Positions 1-9,804 of a stretch of 64,000 nt of DNA are shown one piece after another. Positions within the stretch are counted from its first letter, which is position 1. Every line of letters begins with the position of its first letter. The DNA lies in contig JALBUN010000002.1 in NCBI GenBank assembly GCA_025174535.1, positions 366,605 through 430,604 on the forward strand, written 5' to 3'. The DNA is from Cantharellus purpuraceus. Taxonomy: Eukaryota; Basidiomycota; Agaricomycetes; Cantharellales; Hydnaceae. The translations under genes and the position numbers were made by a program. Under the pieces are notes generated by a model. That model was not told the DNA's origin. It saw only the letters and a list, made by a program, of their open reading frames with translations, and did no database searches.

Positions 1-1
1 G

Positions 2-385
2 GAAGCCGATACAGCCACTAATAATGGCCTAGGCAAGGAGTCGACTGGTTCCTCTACAACAGCTTCAACGACTTCCAGTACCCTTACTTCTCCCTTGCCT
101 TCTCCGTCGGATACCACCGCTATATCTCGTTCAGAAGCTCGTCCATTCTCTTCATTATCAAAACTTTCAGAACCACGATCCGATGAAGATGGTGACCACA
201 AAATGGATATCAATATGGATCACGACGTGAATATAACACGCCCTGCTACTTCTGTTGGGTTGAAAGCTCTTGCAAGGGCTGTTATGGAGTTCGCAAATTT
301 TGTAGATTGGAGGCTGAACCGGGATTACATCAGTACCGTTAGAAAGGGAGAGGATACAATTGCGACAAGCGAGTTTTATAACTAG
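2..385 (+). CDS. 3' end of an unrecognised gene (partial)
   Basis: One frame is open from the left edge of the window to a TAG at 383-385, so this is the C-terminal end of a gene that starts outside. The visible part begins with a Ser/Thr/Pro-rich low-complexity stretch, passes through an acidic, Asp/His-rich segment and ends in a more ordered basic/aromatic tail (KALARAVMEFANFVDWRLNR followed by about 20 residues). No catalytic motif or membrane segment is visible and I do not recognise the family. No intron is needed in the visible part. It could be the last exon of a host gene or of a transposon gene next to the repeat cluster that starts at 670. Confidence 0.45.
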   Translation, partial: EADTATNNGLGKESTGSSTTASTTSSTLTSPLPSPSDTTAISRSEARPFSSLSKLSEPRSDEDGDHKMDINMDHDVNITRPATSVGLKALARAVMEFANFVDWRLNRDYISTVRKGEDTIATSEFYN

Positions 386-669
386 GCCCAAGGTTATCTT
401 TATGCTACTTTGTAGATTTTTATGCAAAAAAACTAGTTAACTCATTTTCAATCCTTGCTATATCCAATCTGTTGGTCATATGTGAGAGGCTAGCAAAATT
501 CAATTGTGTTGCCACCGTTCTCTCGCGCGACCAGGGAATAAATGCTGGGCTGTGCTCAAGCCGGTGGAAGCTAAAAGTACAAGGAAGGGAAAGAAAAAAG
601 AAAAGTATGAGAATGTAAGGGCAACCTAAGCAGGTGGTCTACCCAAGATGGTGGACTAATTAAGGGAGA
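386..669. other. Spacer between partial gene and LTR family A
   Basis: No gene seen. The last bases before 670 are purine-rich (taattaagggaga) and resemble the polypurine tract that precedes a 3' LTR. A similar purine-rich stretch, including aaggggggatgaa, precedes the second copy at 15460. Confidence 0.4.
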
Positions 670-1562
670 TGTATGGGAACCACCTTTTCCCTATCAAATT
701 CTATTTATGCAACATCAATGTGCTCTATTTCACTTTTCTGTTCCTAAATATCAGCATATACATGGTGCTTGTACTTGGAATGGACTTATTCAAATATTCT
801 CTATTTTTCCATATTTTTTTTGGGAATATTCCATGCAGAACTCAGCCCAGAATGCTCTTATTCTGCTGTGCTACAGTTGTGGACCCATAGGCACCCACAA
901 ACCTTCACACAGTCAGCACTCTGCCTTTGGACCAGGCATTTGGCCTGAATTCAAGCTCAGATGTCTCTGATCAATAAATATTCTGTAACTTGACAACCAC
1001 AGCCTCTCAGGGCACTATTTTCTGTGGAGATCATCACCTGAGATGTGGCTATCCATGGCTGTGCAAACCAGTGCAGAAAACAGGGTGGACACCCTTCTTT
1101 TTGCCTGATCAGTGCCTAGTTCAGGGATCAGATCAGGTGATTGCCTTGGAATATTCTTTCCATAACATTCTAGCTGTTTCCTTCTATTATTAGATAGAAC
1201 ATTCCAGAACCTGTGATTGGCTTGGAATATTCTACCCCTTTCTTCCACCTTCCACAACCTTCCAGTAGTTTCCATCTATTAATAGGTAGAATATTCCAGA
1301 AGCATTAGTCAGCTCCTGTAAATACAATATATAAGGAGGTCATTCTGCCTCTGAAATAGGAACATATTCTACCACTTCTACCCATCTTCTGCACACCAGT
1401 GTGACTAGAGTGACATACAGTGTCATCCTCTATATCTCAGTAACTGTTATTGTTCAAGGGTCACTTACAGTTGTGTAACTGTATTCGATTGCACTTGAAG
1501 TAGTGATATTCCTGCTTTGGGCGTGAGTGTAGTATCTACCTCATGTGACTACAAATCTACAG
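670..1562 (+). mobile_element. LTR of retrotransposon family A
   Basis: The segment starts TGTATGGGAAC and ends CTACA, giving the TG...CA termini of an LTR, about 893 bp. A TATA-like box (atatataagg) lies near 1327-1336, two thirds of the way in, as expected for a U3/R boundary. A partial direct copy begins at 15460 and a partial inverted copy begins at 17406. The superfamily is undetermined because no intact family A coding region lies in the window. Confidence 0.6.
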
Positions 1563-2047
1563 GGTGAGATTGTCTGTCAATAGTCCTGCCATTAGTGCTC
1601 TTGTTTAAGTTACTAGTGTGTACTGCCTTAGCAGAGCATTAGGATCTTGAACTCGTGTGAAGCAGTTGCTAGACTACTTCACACATTGCTGTTACCCACT
1701 TCAGAGTGTCACTGGTTGGACAGTCAGATTCATCCACCTACTTCCTCTAGCCTCTAAGTGCATTCCCCTCTTTTTGGAATGTCTGGACCCCTAAGCATCT
1801 GTGAACTCTAGACTCTAGAAGTCTTATTCATTTCTTGCTGCTAAGAAATGTATTACCTTTCTGCGTATAGTCTGCATTGACCAATACAAAGGATTGTAAC
1901 CAAGTACAAACATTAAATCGTTTCTGGAGTTGTGCTGCAGCAGGGTTTGATATTCTTCTCAGCTGTTCATTCACAGAATTGCGGTGATTTAGAGTTTGCC
2001 CTAACACCATAATTTTGCAGGTTCCAAAACAGAACTTGTGGTGTACA
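1563..2047 (+). mobile_element. Leader (internal 5' part) of family A
   Basis: Non-coding sequence directly after the family A LTR. It is repeated inverted at 16939-17405 and as a partial direct copy at 39883-40264, so it belongs to the same element. It is cut at about 2047 by a family B gag fragment on the other strand. Confidence 0.55.
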
Positions 2048-2262
2048 GATGCTGCTGGCAAGCAGGGAGATGGCTTGCACTAGGTTTGGGGAGGGCGGAG
2101 TGTCATCCTCTTCATTGACGGCCTCTATGTGGTCCATTGGTTCTTCAATGACCTTGGGGATGGTGTCGATGCTGGGAGTGGGCACCTTGACGGTTCGTGT
2201 GCATTCAGAATTGGCGGTGGATTGTGGCATTGGTAGGAGTGAGTATGGTAGTTCAAATATAC
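2048..2262 (-). pseudogene. gag N-terminal fragment, family B gypsy element
   Basis: On the minus strand this encodes the start of a family B Gag, including TPSIDTIPKVIEEPMDHIEA and DDTPPSPNLVQAISLLASSI, closely matching the minus-strand copy near 14200-14400 and the plus-strand copy at 34740-34900. It lies directly after a family B LTR end (2263), in the position expected for the 5' end of an element. The rest of the element has been replaced by family A sequence at 2047. Confidence 0.7.
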
Positions 2263-2510
2263 TGTTATGCGCTAGGTCCAATTGGGGGTCAGAGATTGGG
2301 TCGGAGGTCGGGTTGGAGGTTTGGTCAGAGTCGGAGAGGGAGTTGGGGGACATTGTGGGGGTCAGAACAGACTTGGCTCTCTTATGTGCTGCACCCTCAC
2401 TGATACCGGTGTCCAAGATTTCAGAGATGGAGTACGACTTAGAGAGTTAGGATCGGACTTAGGAACTAGGTGTGATTCAAACTGGGGAATGAAGTCCCCA
2501 GTTGGGCAGC
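2263..2510 (-). mobile_element. Truncated family B LTR
   Basis: Minus-orientation LTR end (tgttatgcgctaggtcc at its left edge) matching the ends of the complete family B LTRs at 34676 and 40792. It is truncated at 2510 by a family C LTR. Confidence 0.75.
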
Positions 2511-2813
2511 TGTCAGGGTTCAAATAAGTCATATTCTATTTTTAGTATTTTCTCTTGACACCCCTATCAGCGCAGCCTGTCAGGGTGCATCTCCCCTATT
2601 TCATTGCCCCTATCACTTCCCCTATCCTTCCTCCCCTATCTTGGTTCTTCTATCCATCTCCATCATTTAGTATAAAGACTCGCCTTGGTGCAGTGTGATC
2701 CCCTCAGCTTGATCTCTGAGGATATCCGCTGTACCAGCTGGCATTATTTCTTATCAGCTCTCACTTATTGAGTATCTTGTTGTTGTGGCCTCGTCATCAG
2801 TGTCGCCCTCACA
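2511..2813 (+). mobile_element. Family C LTR, short form (303 bp)
   Basis: Starts TGTCAGGGTTCAAATAAG and ends CCCTCACA, like the LTRs of Element 1 (4951-5310 and 11012-11375) and the solo copy at 33791. It lacks a 59-bp block that the other three copies carry (34018-34076 in the copy at 33791). The missing block begins GTAAGT and ends CAG. No target duplication is visible: the left flank is family B LTR and the right flank is the accessory gene, so a recombination has happened here. Confidence 0.8.
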
Positions 2814-3095
2814 CTTATCTGGCTGGTTAACCTGCAGTTGGAGCACCTTCAGTGGACAGAGGGGTTGTTAGTGGAGTTAGTGAAGATGATGAAACAGAAG
2901 GAGGTTCTGGAGGGTTGGCGGACTGCTGAGTTGCGTCGGCTGTGGAAGTTCATGGCCCCCTTGGATGAGGATTCAGACATGGGGGATGAGAAGGATTGGG
3001 TGTTGGATGTAGAGAGTGATGATGAGTTGGAGACGGCATCAGAGATGGAGCCTGAGGTAGACAAGGGGAAGGGAAAAAGGAAACACAATGTATAA
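2814..3095 (+). pseudogene. C-terminal fragment of family B accessory gene
   Basis: Plus-strand frame encoding LVELVKMMKQKEVLEGW, FMAPLDEDSDMGDEKDW and the tail EVDKGKGKRKHNV, ending at 3093-3095. It matches the C terminus of the longer accessory gene on the minus strand at 30280-30600. It runs opposite to the adjacent pol fragment (minus strand) and ends facing it, the same tail-to-tail arrangement as in the element at 27577-33691. Everything upstream of 2814 has been lost to the family C LTR junction. Confidence 0.65.
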
Positions 3096-3299
3096 CTTGA
3101 AAAATGAAAGTGATTTTGATTGTAATATTTCAGAGTGGAGAAAAATGGGGCAGAGCGAGATTCCTTTGGAGTTTGGGGTAGACTTGTAATTTCCTTTGTG
3201 ACTTTGTAATGAAATGATCATGCGAAATAATATAATTAGCATCAGTAATGGAACTTAAAGATCCATAAGAGGGCCAGGTTTGTCTGGATAAGCAGAGTG

Positions 3300-4945
3300 A
3301 AAATCAGAGACAGATTCAGATGTGTGATCGAGTTTGGATGCAGAGATCCATGAGGACTCTTCATTGGTGCCTTCATATCCAGTCCATTTGACTAGGTACT
3401 GGAGCTTGCACTTGTATCAATGATCAATCTTCGAGTCCAGGATCTCAGATATCTCATATTCATTATCTCTTTCGATGAGGTGGAGGTTGCATGCGACCAG
3501 AGATCTCGTTTGTAGTAGCAGGTTCAAGCATTGATATATGGAAGACCGGGTGAACTGCTCAGAAGTGGTCAGGGAGGTGGAGGGTGAAGGACCTGCTGCC
3601 TGTGCGAGCAATGACCTCATAAGGACCTAAGTATTTCTTGGAGAGTTTCTTTGATGGACAGGTGGTCCAGAAGTGTTTGGCCTTAACAAATACTTTGTCT
3701 CTGAGTTGCAGGTCTGGAGCCGGAATGCAGCATTGGTCCACAGAGACTTGGTATTGTTTCTGAGCATTGGAGATGGTTTCTTGGAGATGTTGGTGTAGTT
3801 GATTGAGGTCAGTTATGAATTGGTGGGCTTTGGTGGAGGTGAGTTCCTTCTTGGGGTGGACAGAGATGTTCAGATGGTAGCCTTTATTAGCAAAGAACAG
3901 AGAGATGCCGGTAGTTGCATTTGGAGTGTTGTTGTAGGCAAACTCTGTGATTGGAAGTAGATCAGCCCAGTTGTCTTGTTGATAGTTACAATAGACTCAG
4001 AGATATTGTTCCAGGGACTGATTCATTCATTCTGTTTGTCTGTCTCCTTCAGGATGGTATCCAGAGGTGAAATGAAGCTTCATGTTGAGAGCCTTTCCTA
4101 ATGTGCAGAAGAAGGAGGACATGAACTCTGAGCCCCGATTGGACGTGACATGCAATGGGACTCCATGTTTAGAGAATACGTGGAGAACAAACAACTTAGC
4201 TAGTGAGGTGGAGGTGATGGTGTCATGTGTCAGAATGAATAGTGACTGTTTAGTGAACCTGTCAACAATCATGAGTATGGTGTCATATCTGAGCGATGGG
4301 GGGAGTTTCTCTATGAAATCCATGGAGATGGAGTTCCATGGTTGCTCTGGGACCAGAAGTTGTTTCAGTGTTCCATAGGGTTTGTGCCTTTGCGATTTTG
4401 AGCGCATACACATGGTGCAAGAGTTACAGTAGTGTTGAATGTATTCTCACATTTTTGGCCATATGTAGTCTTGTTGGATTAACCCTTGTGTGTGATTTTG
4501 CCCAAAATGGAGATCAGGTGATCATGGTAATACTGCAAAACTTGGAGTCAGAGTCCATTGGCATTGGGGACATATATCCGGTTGTTGTGTCAGAGGTGTC
4601 CTTTGGGGTCAAGTGACCATTTCAGATCGGAAGGGTTGTCCAAGTGTTTAACTGCAACAGGATCGGATCGGAGAGATGAGCAGATGTTGGAGCAGAGTTG
4701 GTTGATATCCATAATGGTAACAGCTTGAAGGGTGGGAGTCATGAGGGTGGATGCCTGTAGGGATGATGCCAGCTGCTTGTTAGTGAACACAGGACAAAAG
4801 TTGTGTGGGTTTACAGTGGCATAGTTGCTACTCCCCTCTTTAGGGTAGACGTCCCAGTGTCTAGTTAAAGCATCCGGCCTCCAAGTCGACCAGGACAGAA
4901 ATGGATAACAAGGTTGAACTGAGACAGGTATTCAGACCATCAGAC
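3300..4945 (-). pseudogene. pol 3' half (integrase and chromodomain), family B
   Basis: Minus-strand remains of a Ty3/gypsy pol. From high to low coordinates it holds the end of RNase H, the integrase zinc-binding region (degenerate), the DDE core (WNSISMDFIEKLPPSLRYDT near 4310-4350, then FVLHVFSKHGVPLHV and GYHPEGDRQTE near 4030-4200) and the start of a chromodomain (EISEILDSKIDH near 3420-3460). Several stop codons and frame changes break it. It continues across Element 1 at 11381: the family B plus-strand copies at 28400 and 37740 are continuous over this point. Confidence 0.85.
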
Positions 4946-4950
4946 TTGTC
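4946..4950. repeat. Left target-site duplication of Element 1 (ttgtc)
   Basis: The five bases ttgtc directly left of the LTR at 4951 are repeated directly right of the other LTR at 11376-11380. The uninterrupted site is visible in the homologous element near 28420 and 37765 (cccagagacaagtcc on the plus strand). Confidence 0.95.
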
Positions 4951-5310
4951 TGTGAGGGCAACGCTGATGACGAGGCCACAACGACAAGATACTCAATAAG
5001 TGAGAGCCGATAAGAAATAATGCCAGCTGGTACAGCGGATATCCTCAGTCTATACAGCTGTTTCTGATAAATACATGGGACTTACCTGGTACAGCGGATA
5101 TCCTCAGAGATCAAGCTGAGGGGATCACACTGCACCAAGGCGAGTCTTTATACTAAATGATGGAGACGGATAGGAGAACCAAGATAGGGGAGGAAAGATA
5201 GGGAAGTGATAGGGGCAATGAAATAGGGAGGCGCACCCTGACAGGCTGCGCTGATAGGGGTGTCAAGAGAAAATACTAAAAATAGAATATGACTTATTTG
5301 AACCCTGACA
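4951..5310 (-). repeat. 3' LTR of Element 1 (family C)
   Basis: Plus-strand sequence runs from TGTGAGGGCAACG to CCCTGACA. Read on the minus strand it begins TGTCAGGG and ends CCCTCACA. It contains the long form of the family C LTR, with the duplicated gatatccgctgtaccag block. Confidence 0.95.
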
Positions 5311-5324
5311 TCACCTCCCTCTTA
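5311..5324 (-). promoter_or_regulatory. Polypurine tract of Element 1
   Basis: Minus-strand AAGAGGGAGGTGA lies directly upstream of the 3' LTR, the position where plus-strand DNA synthesis is primed in LTR elements. Confidence 0.75.
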
Positions 5325-5363
5325 ATGCATGTCGTCTCGATATGCACTATCGTCCCATCCATC

Positions 5364-5801
5364 TCAAGAGAGACACACCCTGAAGCACTCTGCAAGGTCC
5401 CTTCTCACTCTCTGCCAAAGTAGAGCCCATGACGAGTGTTGATGGTGACTCTTCTCTGCCTTGGGGTAAAGTGGGATGGTGAACTCTCCAGGGGATATGG
5501 GATTGTTAGTGCTGAAAACTGCCCCAAGTATCATCTCCCCTCCCTCATAGGTGACTTTACCGGCGAGCCCTTGGAAGGCATATGGTATGTCATAGTTGCC
5601 GATGAATAGAGGGTCCCCGATGTAGTATGTCTGGCGTCTGGATGGATTACGATGCCAGAAGGGGAAATGAACTTGTGGAGGTGGAGATGGGAGGTTATAA
5701 TCCTCTACAGCACGTGCAGTATCCCTTGAGTCAACTGACCAAGTGATTGAGGGGTAGGAACGGAGTGGGCGTAGAGGGGTGGATTCAGACTGGTAAGGCA
5801 T
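5364..5801 (-). CDS. Third ORF of Element 1, unknown function (145 aa)
   Basis: Open frame on the minus strand between the pol stop (5908) and the 3' LTR (5310), starting at ATG 5801. I do not recognise a known family. It shares an ordered set of motifs with the small ORF of repeat D (24535-24969 and 31430-31858): W-S-V/L-D near the N terminus, PPP-Q/H-V in the middle, IG-D/N-P-L/I-F, PY-A/T-F, and a C-terminal W-x-R-(V/I)-x-(R/K) basic stretch ending in Cys residues. No signal peptide, membrane segment or zinc knuckle is visible, so it does not look like an envelope protein. Its intact frame in a young element, and a relative in another repeat, suggest that it is a real gene. Confidence 0.6.
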   Translation of the reverse strand: MPYQSESTPLRPLRSYPSITWSVDSRDTARAVEDYNLPSPPPQVHFPFWHRNPSRRQTYYIGDPLFIGNYDIPYAFQGLAGKVTYEGGEMILGAVFSTNNPISPGEFTIPLYPKAEKSHHQHSSWALLWQRVRRDLAECFRVCLS

Positions 5802-5907
5802 GGTGGGTTGGGTAGTGATCGATGATGGTTTTACTGAGGAAGGGGAAGTGGATTCACTGGCTTATATACAGTTAGTGGAATTTCGGCATGGATGAATTTG
5901 GTGAGCG

Positions 5908-8900
5908 CTAAGCTTCATTGTGCCTATTCTGCGGCTCTGAAATGTGTCCAGTACCACGTGTTGGGTTCCTGCCAGCTGTCCAATCAAAGAGGACCTGTTT
6001 GGGAGGTTCTGTGAAGTTCTCAAAGCGTCTGAAGGGAAGAGCCGCATAGGTGGCTGCCGAAATACGCCTTGGGGCTTCAGGATTTTCCTGATGGAAGTCT
6101 GCAATGCGCCTTCTAGCCCCACTGGCATCCTTAGCTGGGATCCAGAGGTCGTCAGCAGCTCCATAGCCCTTCCAACGCACCAGGTATTCCAGTCTTCCTC
6201 GGAAAACTCTGCTGTCAAGGATCTTCTCAACTTCGTATTCCTGTACTCCATCTCGAATGACTGGAGGTGGTGGAGGAGATGACTGGCGTTCAGGGATGGG
6301 ATCCTTTTCATAAGGGCGGAGTAAGACAACAGAGAACACTGGATGAGTGCGGCCAAAGATTTGGGGAAGTCGTAGGCCATAGGCATTTCGTGAGACCACC
6401 TTATTAATCACATACGGTCCTAACCATTTGTGATCAAGTTTCTTGGTTGGACGGGTGGTGGTGATATTTTGTGCATTGAGCCAGACCTTGTCACCAAGTT
6501 TGTATACTGGGGCTGCTTGCCGATGGGCATCATAGAATCGTGCCATATCATCTGCTGCCTTTTCCAGGGCAGAGCGAGCCTCAGTGGTGGCTGTCTCCAT
6601 ACGCTCAGTGAATTCTTCCAGTGCTTCAAGTCGTGTCTCTCGGATTGGCTCTAGCCCAAGCCTTGGGTGTTGGCCTGTATCAAGCATGAAGGGGGTTGAT
6701 TGCGTGGAGGAGTGGATGCGGTTGTTGTATGTGAATTCTGCAAGAGGAACCCACTCAATCCAGTCATCCTGGCGCTGATTGACTAAAAGCCTCAAGTATT
6801 GTTCAATTTCTTGATTTACCCTTTCCGTCTGACCATCGGTTTGTGGATGATATGCTGTGGATGCTGCAACCTTGATCCCCAAAAGCTTATTGAGCTCGCG
6901 CATAAATTGAGAGACAAACTGGGTGCCACGGTCACTGATGATCTCCTCAGGAAGGCCATGGTGTTTCCACACATGGTCTCGGAAAAGTCGTGCAACTCCT
7001 ATGGAGTTGATGTCAGAGGTGGTAGGGATAACATGTGCTCGTTTGGAAAGACGGTCCACAACAACAAGGAGTGCATCATAGCCATGGCTGATGGGTAGTT
7101 CTACAATAAGGTCAACAGATATCACTTGCCACCTCCGATCTGGGACACGATTAGGCAGGAGTTTACCCATAGGAGGAGCAGGGAAAGTTTTTGTCCGATT
7201 GCAGAGGTCACATCCCTTGACATATTTGGCAATGTATCGTCCAAATCCAGGCCACCAGTAGCTGCGGGATACAAGTTCTGTTGTTCTCCAGCGACCAGGG
7301 TGACCTGTAATGTGAGTATCGTGGTGTGCCCTTACAATGTCATGGCGCAATTTTGGGTCAAGAGGGACATATACCTTGCCACGATAGAGGACAAGTCCAT
7401 TCTCCTCGGTCCATTCCTGTCCTCGTAAATTCCGAGAGGGACCAAGTTCCTTAAGAGCCTTTACAACCTTTTCATCTCTGTTGGTGCAGTTCCGCACACG
7501 TTCCAGGAATATGTCTCCTTCTCCTGTGATCATTTGAGCTTCTGGCCCTGGATAGGTGAATGTCGCATCGATGTGGAACAGCTCAGGGCCAAGAAGAACC
7601 TGGTTCTGGTTATCTTCCTCCCCCCGCTTATGATCTACACGTCGTGAGAGGGCATCAGGTTTGGCTGAATGTCGTCCAGGACGGTGGATCAGTTCAAAGT
7701 CAAAACTAGAAAGGTATAGTGACCAGCGAGCTTGTCGTCGATTGAGATTCTGAGCTGTACGGAAATATGTGAGGTTTTGATGATCGTTAAGGATTTCAAT
7801 CTTGTATTTGGTCCCTTCCAAGATGTGGTGCCATTCTTCTAGTACACGGATGACTGAGAGCAATTCCTTATCATGGATGGCATAGTTGCGCTCTGCATCT
7901 GAAAGGCTCTTGGATACAAAACCTACCGGCCTCCATTTCTCATCGTCACAGAGTTGAGATAGAACAGCACCTGTTGCATATGCTGAAGCATCTGTCTCTA
8001 GTCGAAAATGCTTGGTTTGATCTGGGAGGACAAGGATTGGAGTTGTCGTGACAAGCTGCTTGAGTTTATCAAAGGCTTCTTGTTCTGGGCCATCAGGTAT
8101 CCAAGACCACTGTGTATCTGCCTTTGTTAACCGATTCAGAGGCTTTGCGATATGTGAGAAGTCCTCAATGAAGCGACGATAGAAATTGATGAAACCCAGG
8201 AAGGATTTGACTTCTGTCACATTGCGTGGTGTGGGCCAGTCCCTGACTCCGGCCACCTTAACTGGGTCCATAGCTACCTGTCCCTGTGAGAGAATCAATC
8301 CAAGATAATCTACCTTCTGTTGCGAGAAAAGGCATTTCTCTGGTTTGAGGTACAGGTGGTTGGACCGAAGAATTTCAAGGACAGATTGCACTATCGTGTG
8401 GTGTTGTTCTAGGGATTCAGTGAAAATGAGGATGTCGTCCATGAACACTACCATAGTGCCATCGTCAATGAGCTCCTTGAAAATGCCATTCATCATCGTC
8501 TGAAAGGTTGCTGGGCTGTTTGTGAGACCAAAGAACATGACCAGGGGTTCAAATAGACCACGATTGGTTCGAAAGGCTGCCTTCCACTCATCGCCCTCTT
8601 TAATGCGCACATTGTTATATCCCCATCGGATGTCAAGCTTGGTAAAGTACTTGGCATTGGCTGCGGCAATTTTATTCATGATGTCTGGTACCAGGGGTAG
8701 TGGGTAGGCGTTCTTGATTGTGATATCATTCAGCTTGCGGTAGTCTTGCACAAAACGAAGATTACCGTCCTTCTTCTTCACAAAAAGACAGGGGATGCCA
8801 TGGGTGACTTGGAAGGGCGTATCACGATGATTCCGTAGGTTCTCCTCAAGGAATGCGTCCAACTCCTTCTGCTCATTTGGGGACATTGGATAGACCTTTG

Positions 8901-9804
8901 TGCTAAAGGGTTGCGCTCCTGGAGTGAGTTCAATAGCGTGGTCCCACAGTTTTCGAGGTGGAAGTTGGTCAAAGGACTCCTTTGCAAAAACATCCTTAAA
9001 TCCCAAGTACGCCTTTGGGACAATCTCCTCAAAGGTTTTGACTGGAGTAGATTCTGCAGCCTTCTGTGCGAGCTGTTGAGAAACTGTTGAACCAGCATAG
9101 ATATTCTCCAAGTCTTCTACAAAGATAACAAATGTTCGGTCTCCCTCGTATTGGGGTTTCCCGTGTGAGTTCTTGCCATTTGAAGGAGTTGTACCAAGTG
9201 AATGCTCTTTGTGTTCTGGTACTTCTCCACATGAATCAGGGCAGCGAGTCATCTGTACCTTTCCTGTACGCCAGTCTACCTCTGGGTTGTGCCTCACAAG
9301 CCAGGTGTGCCCAACAATTATGCCAAAGGTTCCCAGGCTTGTGACTGAAAATGTGGCACGTTCGGTATGGGTCCCATATGTGCAGATGAGATCGACTTCT
9401 TCCTTGATTGAACCTGCTTCATTTGGGGTCCCATCAATGTTATAAACAGGTATGGCACGTGGTAGAGGGCGTGTTCGAAGTTTCTCTGCTTTGACATATT
9501 CTGCATCAATGAACATTCCTGTAGCACCACTATCGAGGAGTGCATCCACGGCTAGAGGGTATCCAGTGTCTACCGAATGGATTTTCATGGGAATTCTTGT
9601 ACATCGACGGATGTCTGCAGATCGAAGGTAGAGACGAGGAGGGTCATCATGTTTAGCTGGAAGTTGAGAAGGGGTTTCAGGCATGGCTGTTTTGGTTTCA
9701 GTCTGATGGACAAGGGAGTGTGCGTGTAACATATCGCTTGTTAGCCCTACAGTACATGATTCAAGAACTGAAAACCGGTTTGTCAGGCAGGGCATGCTCT
9801 TCAC
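5908..9804 (-). CDS. pol: Pol polyprotein of Element 1 (PR-RT-RH-IN-chromodomain)
   Basis: A 1298-codon intact frame. The aspartic protease motif DSGATG is at residues 91-96. RT has the first catalytic Asp in KLDIRWGYN (about 391) and the FMDD box at 454-457. RNase H begins with TDAS near 604. The integrase zinc-binding HHCC region (HHDTHITGHPG... CDLCNRTK) is followed by the DDE core with SVDLIVELP, IISDRGTQF and TAYHPQTDGQTERVNQEIE. A chromodomain (EYEVEKILDSRVF, LVRWKGYG, DLWIPA) lies near the C terminus, which in this class is thought to direct integration to chromatin marks. The frame is -1 relative to gag and overlaps its stop. The first codon of the open stretch is GTG and the first in-frame ATG lies just after the gag TGA, so either -1 frameshifting or reinitiation could express it. 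Confidence 0.93.
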   Translation of the reverse strand: MKSMPCLTNRFSVLESCTVGLTSDMLHAHSLVHQTETKTAMPETPSQLPAKHDDPPRLYLRSADIRRCTRIPMKIHSVDTGYPLAVDALLDSGATGMFIDAEYVKAEKLRTRPLPRAIPVYNIDGTPNEAGSIKEEVDLICTYGTHTERATFSVTSLGTFGIIVGHTWLVRHNPEVDWRTGKVQMTRCPDSCGEVPEHKEHSLGTTPSNGKNSHGKPQYEGDRTFVIFVEDLENIYAGSTVSQQLAQKAAESTPVKTFEEIVPKAYLGFKDVFAKESFDQLPPRKLWDHAIELTPGAQPFSTKVYPMSPNEQKELDAFLEENLRNHRDTPFQVTHGIPCLFVKKKDGNLRFVQDYRKLNDITIKNAYPLPLVPDIMNKIAAANAKYFTKLDIRWGYNNVRIKEGDEWKAAFRTNRGLFEPLVMFFGLTNSPATFQTMMNGIFKELIDDGTMVVFMDDILIFTESLEQHHTIVQSVLEILRSNHLYLKPEKCLFSQQKVDYLGLILSQGQVAMDPVKVAGVRDWPTPRNVTEVKSFLGFINFYRRFIEDFSHIAKPLNRLTKADTQWSWIPDGPEQEAFDKLKQLVTTTPILVLPDQTKHFRLETDASAYATGAVLSQLCDDEKWRPVGFVSKSLSDAERNYAIHDKELLSVIRVLEEWHHILEGTKYKIEILNDHQNLTYFRTAQNLNRRQARWSLYLSSFDFELIHRPGRHSAKPDALSRRVDHKRGEEDNQNQVLLGPELFHIDATFTYPGPEAQMITGEGDIFLERVRNCTNRDEKVVKALKELGPSRNLRGQEWTEENGLVLYRGKVYVPLDPKLRHDIVRAHHDTHITGHPGRWRTTELVSRSYWWPGFGRYIAKYVKGCDLCNRTKTFPAPPMGKLLPNRVPDRRWQVISVDLIVELPISHGYDALLVVVDRLSKRAHVIPTTSDINSIGVARLFRDHVWKHHGLPEEIISDRGTQFVSQFMRELNKLLGIKVAASTAYHPQTDGQTERVNQEIEQYLRLLVNQRQDDWIEWVPLAEFTYNNRIHSSTQSTPFMLDTGQHPRLGLEPIRETRLEALEEFTERMETATTEARSALEKAADDMARFYDAHRQAAPVYKLGDKVWLNAQNITTTRPTKKLDHKWLGPYVINKVVSRNAYGLRLPQIFGRTHPVFSVVLLRPYEKDPIPERQSSPPPPPVIRDGVQEYEVEKILDSRVFRGRLEYLVRWKGYGAADDLWIPAKDASGARRRIADFHQENPEAPRRISAATYAALPFRRFENFTEPPKQVLFDWTAGRNPTRGTGHISEPQNRHNEA

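Noticed and set aside
990..1275. Short open frames within the family A LTR
   Set aside because: They are not preserved in the copy at 15460 and have no recognisable content.
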